Source: Actinomycetota bacterium
GTDB lineage: Bacteria > Actinomycetota > Thermoleophilia > UBA2241
Reading direction: 5' to 3'
DNA length: 7,865 bases
NCBI GenBank assembly: GCA_003158705.1
Contig: PMKX01000017.1
Span: 479-8,343, forward strand
Under the pieces are notes generated by a model. It ran no database searches. It saw only the letters and a program-made list of their open reading frames with translations, and was not told the origin of the DNA. The stretch's first letter is position 1. The number at the start of each line of letters is the position of its first letter. Shown here in pieces: positions 1 to 7,288 of this stretch. Made by a program: the position numbers and the translations under genes.

Positions 1-2
1 TG

Positions 3-464
3 CTGCGGGCGTCGCTGGGCGACGACGTGGAGGGGGCGACGAGGGCCGCCTTGGCGGCCCTCGCCGCCTCACTCCCGCTCGAGCCCGGCTCGGTCGACCA
101 GATCACCTTCCTCGGCAGCGGGTGGACGGTCGGCCTCGCCCAAGAGGCGGCGCTGAAGTGCCGCGAAGCGGCCCAGTTCTGGACCGAGGCCTATCCCGCG
201 ATGGAGTACCGGCACGGGCCGCTGAGCATCGCACAGCCAGGCCGGGCGGTCTGGCCCTTCGGGTCGCTGCCGCCCGGCCTCAGCGAGCAGATCGTGGCGA
301 CCGGCGCGACGCTCGCCGACACTTCCGGTCTCGAGCCGATGGCGGCCCTCGTCCTCGCGCAGCGGTTCGCCGCCGCCGAGGCCGAGCGTCGCGGGCTCGA
401 TCCCGACCAACCTCGCAACCTCACGCGGTCGGTCGTCCTGCCTCCGGGCCAGCTGACGCCGTGA
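3..464 (+). CDS. SIS-domain sugar-phosphate isomerase/deaminase (AgaS/GlmS-like), 3' part only
   Basis: This is the C-terminal 153 residues of a protein whose start lies left of the window; the frame is open from base 3, so the GTG at 27 is probably not its start. It holds the second SIS (sugar isomerase) domain: a GSG phosphosugar-binding turn (114-122), a QEAALK helix (141-158), an EYRHGP segment (204-221) and a C-terminal PRNLTRSV tail (411-434). The last resembles the PRNLAKSV end of GlmS. No glutaminase domain can be judged because the N-terminus is missing. Family members isomerise or deaminate amino-sugar phosphates such as glucosamine- or galactosamine-6-phosphate in the cytoplasm. 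It lies 43 bases before a sugar-binding protein gene on the same strand, so it is probably part of the transporter operon. The SIS family call is firm; the exact substrate is not. Confidence 0.85.
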   Translation: MRASLGDDVEGATRAALAALAASLPLEPGSVDQITFLGSGWTVGLAQEAALKCREAAQFWTEAYPAMEYRHGPLSIAQPGRAVWPFGSLPPGLSEQIVATGATLADTSGLEPMAALVLAQRFAAAEAERRGLDPDQPRNLTRSVVLPPGQLTP

Positions 465-507
465 CCGCTCGCCAGACACATCCTTTCGAAGCCATGGGGG
501 TACTGAG

Positions 508-1794
508 ATGAGTCGTCTGCGGATCTCGTTCTGGGCGATGATCGCCTTCGTCGTCGTCCTCGTCGCGCCGCTGGCGGTCGCCGGCTGCGGCGGCTCGTCG
601 AAGTCATCGAGCACGATCAGCTTCTGGCAGGGCTACACCGATATCGAGCGTACGGCCATCGAGCAGTCGGTCGCTGACTTCAACGCCACCAACCCCGGCT
701 TCAAGGTGCAGGCGGTGTTCGCCGGCAACAACGACTACGCGCTGACCAAGCTCCGCACGGCGCTCGCTGCGGGCAAGGCGCCCGACATCAGCTACCAATA
801 CGGCTCCTCGATGGCGCTGCTGGCCAAGCTGCCGCAGGTGGTCGACCTCAGCGCGAAGGTCAAGGAGCCCGGCTTCGATTGGAACGACTTCTTCCCGGCC
901 GTGCGCCTGGCGACGATGGCCAACGGTAAAGTTCTAGGTGTGCCGGCGCTGGTCGACAACCTCGCCCTGGTCTACAACAAGAAGCTGTTCGACCAGGCCG
1001 GCGTGCCGTACCCCACGGCACAGTGGACTTGGGACGACTTCCGTGCTGCCGCCAAGAAGCTCACGAACACGTCGGCGAAGCAGTTCGGCTGGGCCTACAT
1101 CAACGACGGCAGCGAGGATACGGTGTGGCGGTTCCTGGCGCTGCTCTGGCAGGCCGGCGGTGACCTGCTCACTCCCGACAACACCAAGGCCGCCTTCAAC
1201 TCGCCGGCCGGGCTCAAGGCCATGACGCTGCTCTACGACATGGCCAACCAGGACCACTCCATCTACCTCGACAGTGGCAACGACAACTACCTCAACGTGT
1301 TCAACAGCGGCAAGATCGCCATGCTTTGGACCGGGCCCTGGGACATCTCCTCGATCAACTCCGGCGTGAAGTACGGCGTGCAGATCCTGCCCGGTGACGT
1401 GAGCCATGCCACCATCGCCGGCCCCGACAACTACGCGATCATCGCCAACGGCTCGCAGCGCGTCGACGACGCCTGGAAGTTCCTGAGCTGGTACCTGTCG
1501 CCCGAAGAGCACCTGAAGTTCGCGATCGCGACCGGCGACCTGCCGATCCGCGAATCCGAGACGAAGCTTCCCGACTACACGAACGTGTTCCTCAAGAAGT
1601 ACCCGGCCGATGCGGTGTTCGTCGCCAACCTGAACAACGTGACCAAGGCGCGGCCCAACATCGCGGCCTATCCCAAGATCTCCGCCGACCTCGGCCAGGC
1701 CGTCCAGGCGGTGCTGCTGGGCAAGCTGACGCCGCAGCAGGCGCTGCAGCAGGCGGAGCAGCAGGCGAACGCGGATATCGCCGCGGGCATGTGA
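508..1794 (+). CDS. Carbohydrate ABC transporter substrate-binding lipoprotein (family 1)
   Basis: A 428-residue extracellular solute-binding protein that should capture a sugar outside the membrane and deliver it to the two permeases encoded next. The N-terminus is a lipoprotein signal: a short basic start (MSRLR), a hydrophobic stretch over residues 8-25 and a lipobox V-A-G-C with Cys27 as the lipidated residue, followed by a Gly/Ser/Lys linker. The mature part begins TISFWQGYTD and has the usual length and aromatic-rich sequence of CUT1 sugar-binding proteins (for example MLWTGPWDI around residue 271, and DNYAII near 310, typical of the family). The ATG at 508 follows GGGGG (496-500) with 7 bases spacing. 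The gene is 43 bases after the SIS gene and precedes the permeases. The ligand cannot be read from sequence; an oligosaccharide, galactoside or amino sugar is inferred from neighbours. Confidence 0.93.
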   Translation: MSRLRISFWAMIAFVVVLVAPLAVAGCGGSSKSSSTISFWQGYTDIERTAIEQSVADFNATNPGFKVQAVFAGNNDYALTKLRTALAAGKAPDISYQYGSSMALLAKLPQVVDLSAKVKEPGFDWNDFFPAVRLATMANGKVLGVPALVDNLALVYNKKLFDQAGVPYPTAQWTWDDFRAAAKKLTNTSAKQFGWAYINDGSEDTVWRFLALLWQAGGDLLTPDNTKAAFNSPAGLKAMTLLYDMANQDHSIYLDSGNDNYLNVFNSGKIAMLWTGPWDISSINSGVKYGVQILPGDVSHATIAGPDNYAIIANGSQRVDDAWKFLSWYLSPEEHLKFAIATGDLPIRESETKLPDYTNVFLKKYPADAVFVANLNNVTKARPNIAAYPKISADLGQAVQAVLLGKLTPQQALQQAEQQANADIAAGM

Positions 1795-1828
1795 CGATCG
1801 CTTGGACCGGCATGATCGCAGCCGAGGC

Positions 1829-2767
1829 GTGACGAGCGCCGAGAACGAGAGAGGCGGGCGAGGCGGTCTGGGCCGCGCCAGTTTCTGGGACCGCCTCTTC
1901 GCCTCGGATCACGTCGCCGGCTGGCTCTTCGTCTCGCCGGCCGTGGTGCTCATCGGCCTCTTCGGCGCGGCCCCGATCGTGTGGTCTCTGATCATCTCGT
2001 TCCAGCGGAACTCGCTCGACACGAGCGGCGTCTGGATCGGCCTCGCCAACTACCGCCACCTGATGCACGACCCGGCGTTCGCGGCCTCCGTGCGGCGCAC
2101 GATCGTCTACACGGTGCTGTTCGTGCCGATCACGCTCTTCTCTGCCATGGCCGTGGCGGTCGCCCTCAACCGGCGCCTCCACGGCATGCGCTTCTACCGC
2201 ACCGCCGTCTTCGCGCCGGTCGTGACCTCCACGGTCGCCACGGCGATCATGTTCAGCTGGCTGCTCGACCCGTACTTCGGGATCATCAACCTGTTCTTGA
2301 ACAAGCTCGGCGGCCCCTCGCAGGGCTTCTTCCAGGACCCCAGTCAGGCCCTGTACTGCATCGTGCTGGTCACGGTGTGGGGCTGGCTCGGGTTCGCGGT
2401 GGTGATTTATCTGGCGGCGCTGCAGGGGATCCCGCGCGAGTTGCTCGAGGCGGCCGAGATCGACGGCGCCACGCGCTGGCGCGCCTTCTGGCGCGTGCAA
2501 TTCCCGCTTCTGGGGCCGACCACCCTCTTCCTGGTCGTGTGGCTCAGTATCAACGCGCTGCAGGAGTTCGACGAGATCTACGTGATCACTCACGGCGGGC
2601 CCCTCGCCAGCACCACCGTGGTCGTGTACTACCTGTTCCAGCAGGCGTTCGCGTTCTTCGATGCGGGCTATGCGACGGCGATCGCCTACGTCGTCTTCCT
2701 CGGGATCCTGGCGCTGACGGTGGTCCAGTTGTTGCTGGGTCGTAAGCTCGTCCACTACCGGTCGTAG
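1829..2767 (+). CDS. Sugar ABC transporter permease, MalF/UgpA type
   Basis: An inner-membrane subunit of the sugar importer, about 312 residues from the GTG at 1829. A hydrophilic N-terminus is followed by a first membrane segment (GWLFVSPAVVLIGLF), several more hydrophobic helices and the cytoplasmic EAA loop with E207-A208-A209 and G213 (EAAEIDGA...RVQFPLL), which docks onto the ATPase. Six membrane segments are expected for this family and fit the hydrophobic pattern. The start is uncertain. A TTG at 1802 would add 9 residues but has no clear ribosome site, and the GTG at 1829 has GAGG only one base upstream, which is too close for a normal site. Either choice leaves the transmembrane part unchanged. 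It begins within 35 bases of the binding-protein stop and ends 9 bases before the second permease. Confidence 0.92.
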   Translation: MTSAENERGGRGGLGRASFWDRLFASDHVAGWLFVSPAVVLIGLFGAAPIVWSLIISFQRNSLDTSGVWIGLANYRHLMHDPAFAASVRRTIVYTVLFVPITLFSAMAVAVALNRRLHGMRFYRTAVFAPVVTSTVATAIMFSWLLDPYFGIINLFLNKLGGPSQGFFQDPSQALYCIVLVTVWGWLGFAVVIYLAALQGIPRELLEAAEIDGATRWRAFWRVQFPLLGPTTLFLVVWLSINALQEFDEIYVITHGGPLASTTVVVYYLFQQAFAFFDAGYATAIAYVVFLGILALTVVQLLLGRKLVHYRS

Positions 2768-2776
2768 GGCGGGCCG

Positions 2777-3694
2777 ATGGGCGACGACAGACAGACGCAG
2801 CAGGTGTCGGCGGCGGTCAGCGCGGCAGGCTCCACCGGGACACTCGAACTCGGCGGCGGGCTGCGGCCCGGCGATCTGGCCGCAAAGCGGCGCTGGGCGC
2901 CGAGCTGGTGGCACCTCGTGCTCATCCCGCTGGCCGTCGTCATGCTCTTCCCGTTCTTCTGGCTCGTTGTGACGAGCTTCCAAACCTTGGCCCAGTCGCG
3001 CACCTTCGGCCTGCACTTCGCCTTCCAGTGGCACAACTACGTCGATGCCTGGACGCAGGCGCCGTTCGGTCGCTGGCTCTTCAACACGACGCTCGTCTCG
3101 GTCACGGTCGTGATCTCGAACCTGGTCTTCTGCAGCCTGGCCGGCTACGCGCTGGCGAGGATGCGGTTCTTCGGCAACGGGGCGCTGTTCCTGGTGATCC
3201 TGGCGACGTTGATGGTGCCGTTCCAGGTCGTGATGGTGCCGACTCTGTTGATCGTGCGCAGCCTGGGGCTGGTGGACACGCTGCCGGCGTTGATGGCGCC
3301 CAATCTGGTCACGCCGTTCGGGGTCTTCATGCTACGGCAGTTCTTCAGGACGATGCCGGTGGAGATCGAGGAGGCGGCGCGCATCGACGGCGCCGGGCGG
3401 CTCGGCACTCTGTTCAAGGTGGTGATGCCGTCGATGCGCGCTCCACTGGCGACCGTCGGCATCATGACGCTGCTGTGGACCTGGAACGACTTTCTCTGGC
3501 CCCTCATCGTCATCCAGTCAGAGAAGAACTACACGCTGCAGCTCGGTCTGATGAGCTTTCAGGGCGCTCACAACATCAACTGGCCGCTGGTGATGGCGGC
3601 CACGGTGATGACGCAGATCCCGATGCTCGCGATCTTCGTGTTGGCCCAGCGCTGGTTCGTGCAGTCGCTGGCCACGCAGGGGCTGAAGGGATAG
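2777..3694 (+). CDS. Sugar ABC transporter permease, MalG/UgpE type
   Basis: The partner permease (305 residues) that forms the membrane channel with the preceding gene product. A polar N-terminal extension of about 45 residues precedes the first membrane segment (HLVLIPLAVVMLFPFFWLVV). The EAA loop is present at E199-A200-A201 with G205 (EEAARIDGAGRLGTLFKVVMPSM), followed by WTWNDFLWPL, which is highly typical of MalG-like CUT1 permeases. The ATG at 2777 has AGGG at 2766-2769, overlapping the TAG stop of the upstream permease with 7 bases spacing, which suggests translational coupling. A GTG at 2804 is a less likely alternative start. The protein ends QGLKG, and the codons for LKG carry the ribosome site of the next gene. 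The role is clear from the family; the transported sugar is inferred only. Confidence 0.94.
   Translation: MGDDRQTQQVSAAVSAAGSTGTLELGGGLRPGDLAAKRRWAPSWWHLVLIPLAVVMLFPFFWLVVTSFQTLAQSRTFGLHFAFQWHNYVDAWTQAPFGRWLFNTTLVSVTVVISNLVFCSLAGYALARMRFFGNGALFLVILATLMVPFQVVMVPTLLIVRSLGLVDTLPALMAPNLVTPFGVFMLRQFFRTMPVEIEEAARIDGAGRLGTLFKVVMPSMRAPLATVGIMTLLWTWNDFLWPLIVIQSEKNYTLQLGLMSFQGAHNINWPLVMAATVMTQIPMLAIFVLAQRWFVQSLATQGLKG
3686..3690 (+). promoter_or_regulatory. Ribosome binding site deciding the ATPase start
   Basis: AAGGG lies six bases before the ATG at 3697, inside the last codons of the upstream permease. It fixes the ATPase start at 3697, although the reading frame stays open far upstream, and implies coupled translation of permease and ATPase. 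Confidence 0.75.
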
Positions 3695-3696
3695 AG

Positions 3697-4845
3697 ATGG
3701 CGACGGTCACGCTCGACGAGGTGCGCAAGGTCTTTGCCGGCAAGCCGCCGACGGTGGCGCTCGAGGGCCTCGACTTGCAGATCGAGGACGGCGAGATGCT
3801 GATCCTCGTCGGCCCCTCCGGCTGTGGCAAGACGACGGCCCTGCGCTGCGTCGCCGGGCTCGAGAAGCCGACGTCCGGGCGGATCCTGATCGGTGAGCAC
3901 GAGGTGCAGGAGTTGCCGCCGCGCAAGCGCGACGTGGCCATGGTCTTCCAGAACTACGCGTTGTACCCGTACCTCACCGTCTACAAGAACCTCGCCTTCG
4001 GCTTGAAGGAGCACAAGGTGCCGCGGCCCGAGGTCGACCGGCGGGTACGTGAGATGAGCGCGATCCTGGGGCTCGACGCGCTGCTGGGCCGCCGCCCGGC
4101 CCAGCTGAGCGGCGGCCAGTCACAGCGTGTCGCGATGGGGCGGGCGCTGGTGCGCGAGCCGCACGTCTTCTTGCTCGACGAGCCGCTCTCGAACCTGGAT
4201 GCGAAGCTGCGCGGGCAGATGCGGGCCGAGATCCTGCAGCTGCAGCGACGCATCGGCGTGACCAGCCTCTACGTGACCCACGACCAGGCTGAGGCGATGA
4301 CGCTCGGCGACCGCATCGCCGTGATCAATGCCGGCCGGCTGCTGCAGCTCGGCACGCCCGAGGATGTCTTCCGCCGGCCGGTCAGTCTGTTCGTGGCCGC
4401 TTTCATGGGTACGCCGTCGATGAACCTACTGCGCGGCGAGGTCGCCGGCGGCGTGCTGCGCGCCGGTAGCGTCGAGCTGCACGCCGGCGGCGCGCCCGAC
4501 GGTCCTGTCGTGCTCGGTTTCCGGCCGGAAGCCCTGCTGCCGGCGCGCTCGGCGGCCGGTCTCCCGCAGCTCGAGATGACGGTCGACGTGGTCGAGGAGC
4601 TCGGCAACGAGACCCTCGTCTACGGCGAAGTGCCGGGCGAGGTCGCCTCGGTCGAGATCGACCCGACGCTGCCGCCGCCTCTGCCCGGCTCGCGTGCCCG
4701 TGTGGCAGCACGCCTGCAAGGCTTCACTGACGTGCACAGCGGAGAGGCGCTGCCGCTCGGCCTGCGCACCGACGCGCTGCACGTGTTCGACGCGGCCACG
4801 GGTGCGGCGCTCGCCGTCGAGGCTGAGGCAGCGCCGACGAGTTGA
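3697..4845 (+). CDS. Sugar ABC transporter ATPase, MalK/UgpC/MsmX type
   Basis: A 382-residue cytoplasmic ATPase that powers the importer. Seen in order: Walker A GPSGCGKTT (39-47), Q-loop Gln85 in VFQNYALYP, ABC signature LSGGQSQR (137-144), Walker B FLLDE (158-162), D-loop SNLD (165-168) and switch His195 in VTHDQAEAM. All catalytic residues are intact. After VAAFMGTPSMN (233-243) comes a C-terminal OB/TOBE region of about 140 residues, as in MalK-type ATPases that dimerise and can receive regulatory signals. The signature has Ser142 where Arg or Gln is commonest, a mild variation. The start is the ATG at 3697, two bases after the permease stop, with AAGGG (3686-3690) six bases upstream; the frame is open further upstream but only as a shadow of the permease gene. 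MalK-like ATPases are often shared by several sugar permeases. Confidence 0.96.
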   Translation: MATVTLDEVRKVFAGKPPTVALEGLDLQIEDGEMLILVGPSGCGKTTALRCVAGLEKPTSGRILIGEHEVQELPPRKRDVAMVFQNYALYPYLTVYKNLAFGLKEHKVPRPEVDRRVREMSAILGLDALLGRRPAQLSGGQSQRVAMGRALVREPHVFLLDEPLSNLDAKLRGQMRAEILQLQRRIGVTSLYVTHDQAEAMTLGDRIAVINAGRLLQLGTPEDVFRRPVSLFVAAFMGTPSMNLLRGEVAGGVLRAGSVELHAGGAPDGPVVLGFRPEALLPARSAAGLPQLEMTVDVVEELGNETLVYGEVPGEVASVEIDPTLPPPLPGSRARVAARLQGFTDVHSGEALPLGLRTDALHVFDAATGAALAVEAEAAPTS

Positions 4846-4848
4846 GCC

Positions 4849-4886
4849 AGCGGAGCGGGCGGGCCCAGAGCCCCGCCCGCTCCGCT
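4849..4886. terminator. Perfect 15-bp inverted repeat between convergent operons, probable bidirectional terminator
   Basis: The arms 4849-4863 and 4872-4886 (AGCGGAGCGGGCGGG and its exact complement) enclose an 8-base loop. The stem begins three bases after the ATPase stop codon, and its right edge shares a base with the stop codon of the minus-strand GatZ-family gene (4886-4888). A GC-rich hairpin placed exactly where two operons meet fits a shared terminator. No run of T follows on either strand, so it is not a textbook intrinsic terminator; such U-less hairpins are common in high-GC bacteria. The structure is seen; the function is inferred. Confidence 0.72.
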
Positions 4887-6253
4887 CACGGTATCCGGCA
4901 GGCGGCGGCGTAGATGTCGAGCACGCGCTCGATGTGGTCGCCGATCAGCGCTCCGGGTTCCGCAGGGAGCCGGCCATCCCGCACGGCGTCGGCGCTCTCG
5001 GGCAGGAACCGGCTGATGAGATCTGTCGGGATGGGGCGCTCGGAAAGGTTGCGCAGCAACCCGGCGAGCGCTGCTTGAACCTCCGGCCGCGGCCAGTAGT
5101 AGCGGCAGCGATCGCTGTAGCTGAGAGCACGCTTGCGCCGCACCTCCTCGGGAGTGCCGTGGTAGTAGGCGGCCCAGTGCTCCGGATGCTGCACCATGAC
5201 CTCGTCGAGCACGTCGCGCAGACGCGAAGGCGGGGAACCGGGCCGACTGCGCAGCACCTCCCTCTCGATCTCCTCAAGGGCGAACACCGCCTCGCGGAAC
5301 GCGAAGGTCAGCCACGGGCCTACCTTGAGGATGGCAAAGTGGTCTTCGACGAGCTGTCGTAGCGCCGCAGCGCACTGGTAGTCGGTCGAGTGAGCCTCGT
5401 ACACCAGCCCTGGGCAACGCTCGACGAACTCCGAGAGACCGCTCGCCGCCGCGCGCTCGTAGGCGACCACGGCGTCGTCGCCGAACTCCACGCCGGGCTG
5501 GACCACGACGGCGATGACGCGCTCCCACGCCTCGCTCAGTCCGGCGTTCTGAAACGTCTCGCGGGTCAGCGCGATGGTGCGTTCCACAGCGGCGACGGCC
5601 GTCACCGTGGGCCCGGCCTGGCCGGCCTGCTCACCGCCGGGGACTGGCACCTCGGTGCCGATGACGTACAGCGGTGCCGGCGAGCCGGCAGGAAGCTGCG
5701 CGAAGGCCGTCTCAGCCGCCGCGCAGAGCTCCCCCGTCCGCTGTGCGGCGACCTCCGCGGCCAGCGGCGCCAGCGCTGCGCCGGGGTCGCCGGCGCAGCG
5801 CATGCTGGCGTCGAGGTGCAGCTTGGCGTAGCCGGCGAGCACATAGCTGCGCACCAGCTCGCGGGCCTTGGCCATGGCGGTGTCCGCAGGCTCATGCCGC
5901 CACGGATACGGCCCCAGATGGTCGCCACCCAGGAGGAGGCGGCTATCCGGCAAGCCGACGGCGGCGGCGAGCGCCGCGACGAAGTCGTGGAAGCTCGCCG
6001 CCGTCATCCCCGTGTAGCCGCCAGACTGGTTGACTTGGTTGGATGTCGACTCGATGCACACGACCGTCTCGTCGCGCGCGGCCATGCGCAGGGCCGCCTC
6101 GAGCACGTAGGGATTGGCCGAGCAGATCGACGTCAGGCCGATGGCTGCACCGCGACGGTTGGCGGCCACGAGCCCAAGAAGACCGGTGGTGGCATCTGGC
6201 GTCCAGGCTTCGCCCATCGACCCGGCTCCGCCCATCGACAGCAGCTCCGTCAC
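4886..6253 (-). CDS. gatZ: GatZ/KbaZ-family protein (tagatose-bisphosphate aldolase accessory subunit or sugar-phosphate 4-epimerase)
   Basis: A 455-residue TIM-barrel protein of the GatZ/KbaZ/AgaZ family. Conserved blocks are visible in order: GLTSICSANPYVLEAAL (39-55), ESTSNQVNQSGGYTGMT (68-84), GGDHLGP (109-115) and KLHLDASM (144-151). In enterobacteria GatZ and KbaZ stabilise the catalytic class II aldolases GatY and KbaY, which split tagatose-1,6-bisphosphate. Some GatZ-family proteins from Chloroflexota without that partner are reported to interconvert fructose-6-phosphate and tagatose-6-phosphate, and no GatY gene is in this window, so that activity is a real alternative. The start is GTG at 6253, two bases after the kinase stop, supported by AAGGG six bases upstream. 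ATGs at residues 7 and 13 are weaker choices. At 455 residues it is slightly longer than enterobacterial GatZ (about 420), mainly through an N-terminal lead of some 30 residues. Confidence 0.9.
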   Translation of the reverse strand: MTELLSMGGAGSMGEAWTPDATTGLLGLVAANRRGAAIGLTSICSANPYVLEAALRMAARDETVVCIESTSNQVNQSGGYTGMTAASFHDFVAALAAAVGLPDSRLLLGGDHLGPYPWRHEPADTAMAKARELVRSYVLAGYAKLHLDASMRCAGDPGAALAPLAAEVAAQRTGELCAAAETAFAQLPAGSPAPLYVIGTEVPVPGGEQAGQAGPTVTAVAAVERTIALTRETFQNAGLSEAWERVIAVVVQPGVEFGDDAVVAYERAAASGLSEFVERCPGLVYEAHSTDYQCAAALRQLVEDHFAILKVGPWLTFAFREAVFALEEIEREVLRSRPGSPPSRLRDVLDEVMVQHPEHWAAYYHGTPEEVRRKRALSYSDRCRYYWPRPEVQAALAGLLRNLSERPIPTDLISRFLPESADAVRDGRLPAEPGALIGDHIERVLDIYAAACRIP

Positions 6254-6255
6254 CG

Positions 6256-7224
6256 TCAGCCCTTGGGCTGCGCGTCACCGCCGGGCCCGGGCAGCAGATC
6301 CTCGACGGCGTCCAAGGCTTGCTCGCGCGTGGGCTGGGCCTCAACGCCGCCGGCGCCACGCGCCGACAGAGAGCCGCAGGCCGCACCCAGCGCCAGACAG
6401 CGGCTGACTTCCCAGCCGAGCGATCGGCCGCAGAGAAAGCCGGCGTCGAAGCTGTCGCCGGAGCCGACGGTGTCGACGACGGTCACACCGGGCGCGGACA
6501 CACGTGACAGCCGACGCCCGTCATGCGCGAGGGCGCCGGCCGCTCCCAGCTTGATCACCGCTAAAGGGCCGCGAGCTGCCAGGACCGCGCCGGCCACGGC
6601 CGCCTCGGCGGTGCCGCTCACGGCGGCCGCCTCGGCGGCGTTGACGAAGAGCACGTCGACGGCGGGCAGCACATCGGCCAGCCCGCCGTCCCACTGCTCG
6701 GCGGGGTCCCAGTTCAGATCGAGCGACGTGCCGGCGCCGGCGGCTCGCGCCGCCGCGAAGAGGCTGCGCAGCCCCGACGTCAGCCGCGGCTGTAGGAAGA
6801 AGGAGCTCACATGCACGTGGCGTGCGCTGCCCAGCAAGCCGGGGCCGACCATGTCGGCCGAGAGTGCGTCGATGCAGCCGGGGAAGGTGACGATGGCGCG
6901 GTCGTCGTTACGCACCAGGGCGACGGTTAGACCGCTGGGCATGTTCTCGACCACGCGGAGGCCGGAGACCTCGACGCCGCGCGCCTGCAACTCGTCGAGC
7001 ATGAAGCGGCCGGCGGCGTCGCTGCCGACGGTCGCCACCAGGCCTGTGCGCAGGCCCAGCCGTGCCGCGCCGCAGGCGAGAATGGCCGCCGAGCCGCCGA
7101 CCGTCAGCGTGCCCGACTCGACGAGCTGCTCGGCCTGCCCGTAGGCAAGCGTCGCCGGCGCTCCGTGCAGCACGACGTCGGGGTTGGCGTCACCGATGAC
7201 CAGCAGGTCGAGGTCGACTGTCAT
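6256..7224 (-). CDS. PfkB-family carbohydrate kinase
   Basis: A 322-residue ribokinase-fold sugar kinase that uses ATP to phosphorylate a sugar or sugar phosphate. The N-terminal strand LLVIGDANPDVVL (residues 7-19) carries the substrate-binding Asp region; GGSAAILACGAARLGL (43-58) is the PfkB glycine-rich region, and DTVGSGDSF (251-259) is the second PfkB signature with Asp257 as the catalytic base. All are intact, and the length is normal for the family. The start is the ATG at 7224; only a weak GAGCG lies upstream. It sits between a GH4 glycosidase and a GatZ-family gene, so tagatose-6-phosphate, fructose-6-phosphate or a free hexose are reasonable substrates. Sequence alone does not separate these, and PfkB kinases are hard to assign. 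The C-terminal tail PGPGGDAQPKG is low in complexity and overlaps the next gene's ribosome site. Confidence 0.92.
   Translation of the reverse strand: MTVDLDLLVIGDANPDVVLHGAPATLAYGQAEQLVESGTLTVGGSAAILACGAARLGLRTGLVATVGSDAAGRFMLDELQARGVEVSGLRVVENMPSGLTVALVRNDDRAIVTFPGCIDALSADMVGPGLLGSARHVHVSSFFLQPRLTSGLRSLFAAARAAGAGTSLDLNWDPAEQWDGGLADVLPAVDVLFVNAAEAAAVSGTAEAAVAGAVLAARGPLAVIKLGAAGALAHDGRRLSRVSAPGVTVVDTVGSGDSFDAGFLCGRSLGWEVSRCLALGAACGSLSARGAGGVEAQPTREQALDAVEDLLPGPGGDAQPKG
6260..6264 (-). promoter_or_regulatory. Ribosome binding site deciding the GTG start of the GatZ-family gene
   Basis: On the minus strand AAGGG lies within the last codons of the kinase gene (Pro-Lys-Gly-stop), six bases before the GTG at 6253. 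It favours this GTG over the two downstream ATGs and indicates that kinase and GatZ-family protein are translated in a coupled way. Confidence 0.7.
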
Positions 7225-7243
7225 GGGCGCTCACTCATCGCCC

Positions 7244-7284
7244 GCCGCGCCGGCCGGCGCTCGCCCGGCTGACCGGCGCGCGGC
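7244..7284. repeat. GC-rich inverted repeats in the GH4-kinase gap
   Basis: The 64-base gap between the GH4 stop and the kinase ATG contains a perfect 14-bp palindrome (7247-7260, GCGCCGG/CCGGCGC). A longer imperfect stem can also form by pairing 7244-7253 with 7273-7284, with a two-base bulge. The two foldings exclude each other. It may be a structure within the polycistronic transcript, or only chance in very GC-rich DNA. Apart from this structure the gap shows no recognisable promoter. Confidence 0.35.
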
Positions 7285-7288
7285 GCGT

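Noticed and set aside
465..507. Possible promoter for the transporter in the gap after the SIS gene
   Set aside because: Only 43 bases are available and no -35/-10 pair or operator-like repeat is visible; read-through from the SIS gene is the simpler explanation.
494..511. A five-codon frame (MGVLR) whose stop overlaps the ATG of the binding-protein gene
   Set aside because: It looks like a coupling micro-ORF, but the supposed ribosome site of the real gene lies inside it and it has no site of its own; chance is more likely.
1592..3034. A 480-codon minus-strand open frame opposite the binding protein and permeases
   Set aside because: Its translation is dominated by Arg, Glu, Asp and His with no recognisable domain, and it lies wholly opposite genes with clear transporter motifs.
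2908..3696. An upstream extension of the ATPase reading frame
   Set aside because: The extension is the shifted-frame image of the second permease; the MalK-like N-terminus and AAGGG site place the start at 3697.
5390..7144. A 584-codon plus-strand open frame opposite the GatZ-family and kinase genes
   Set aside because: It is antisense to two genes with intact family motifs, is rich in Arg/Ala/Pro/Ser low-complexity sequence, and runs across their junction; long antisense frames are normal at this GC content.
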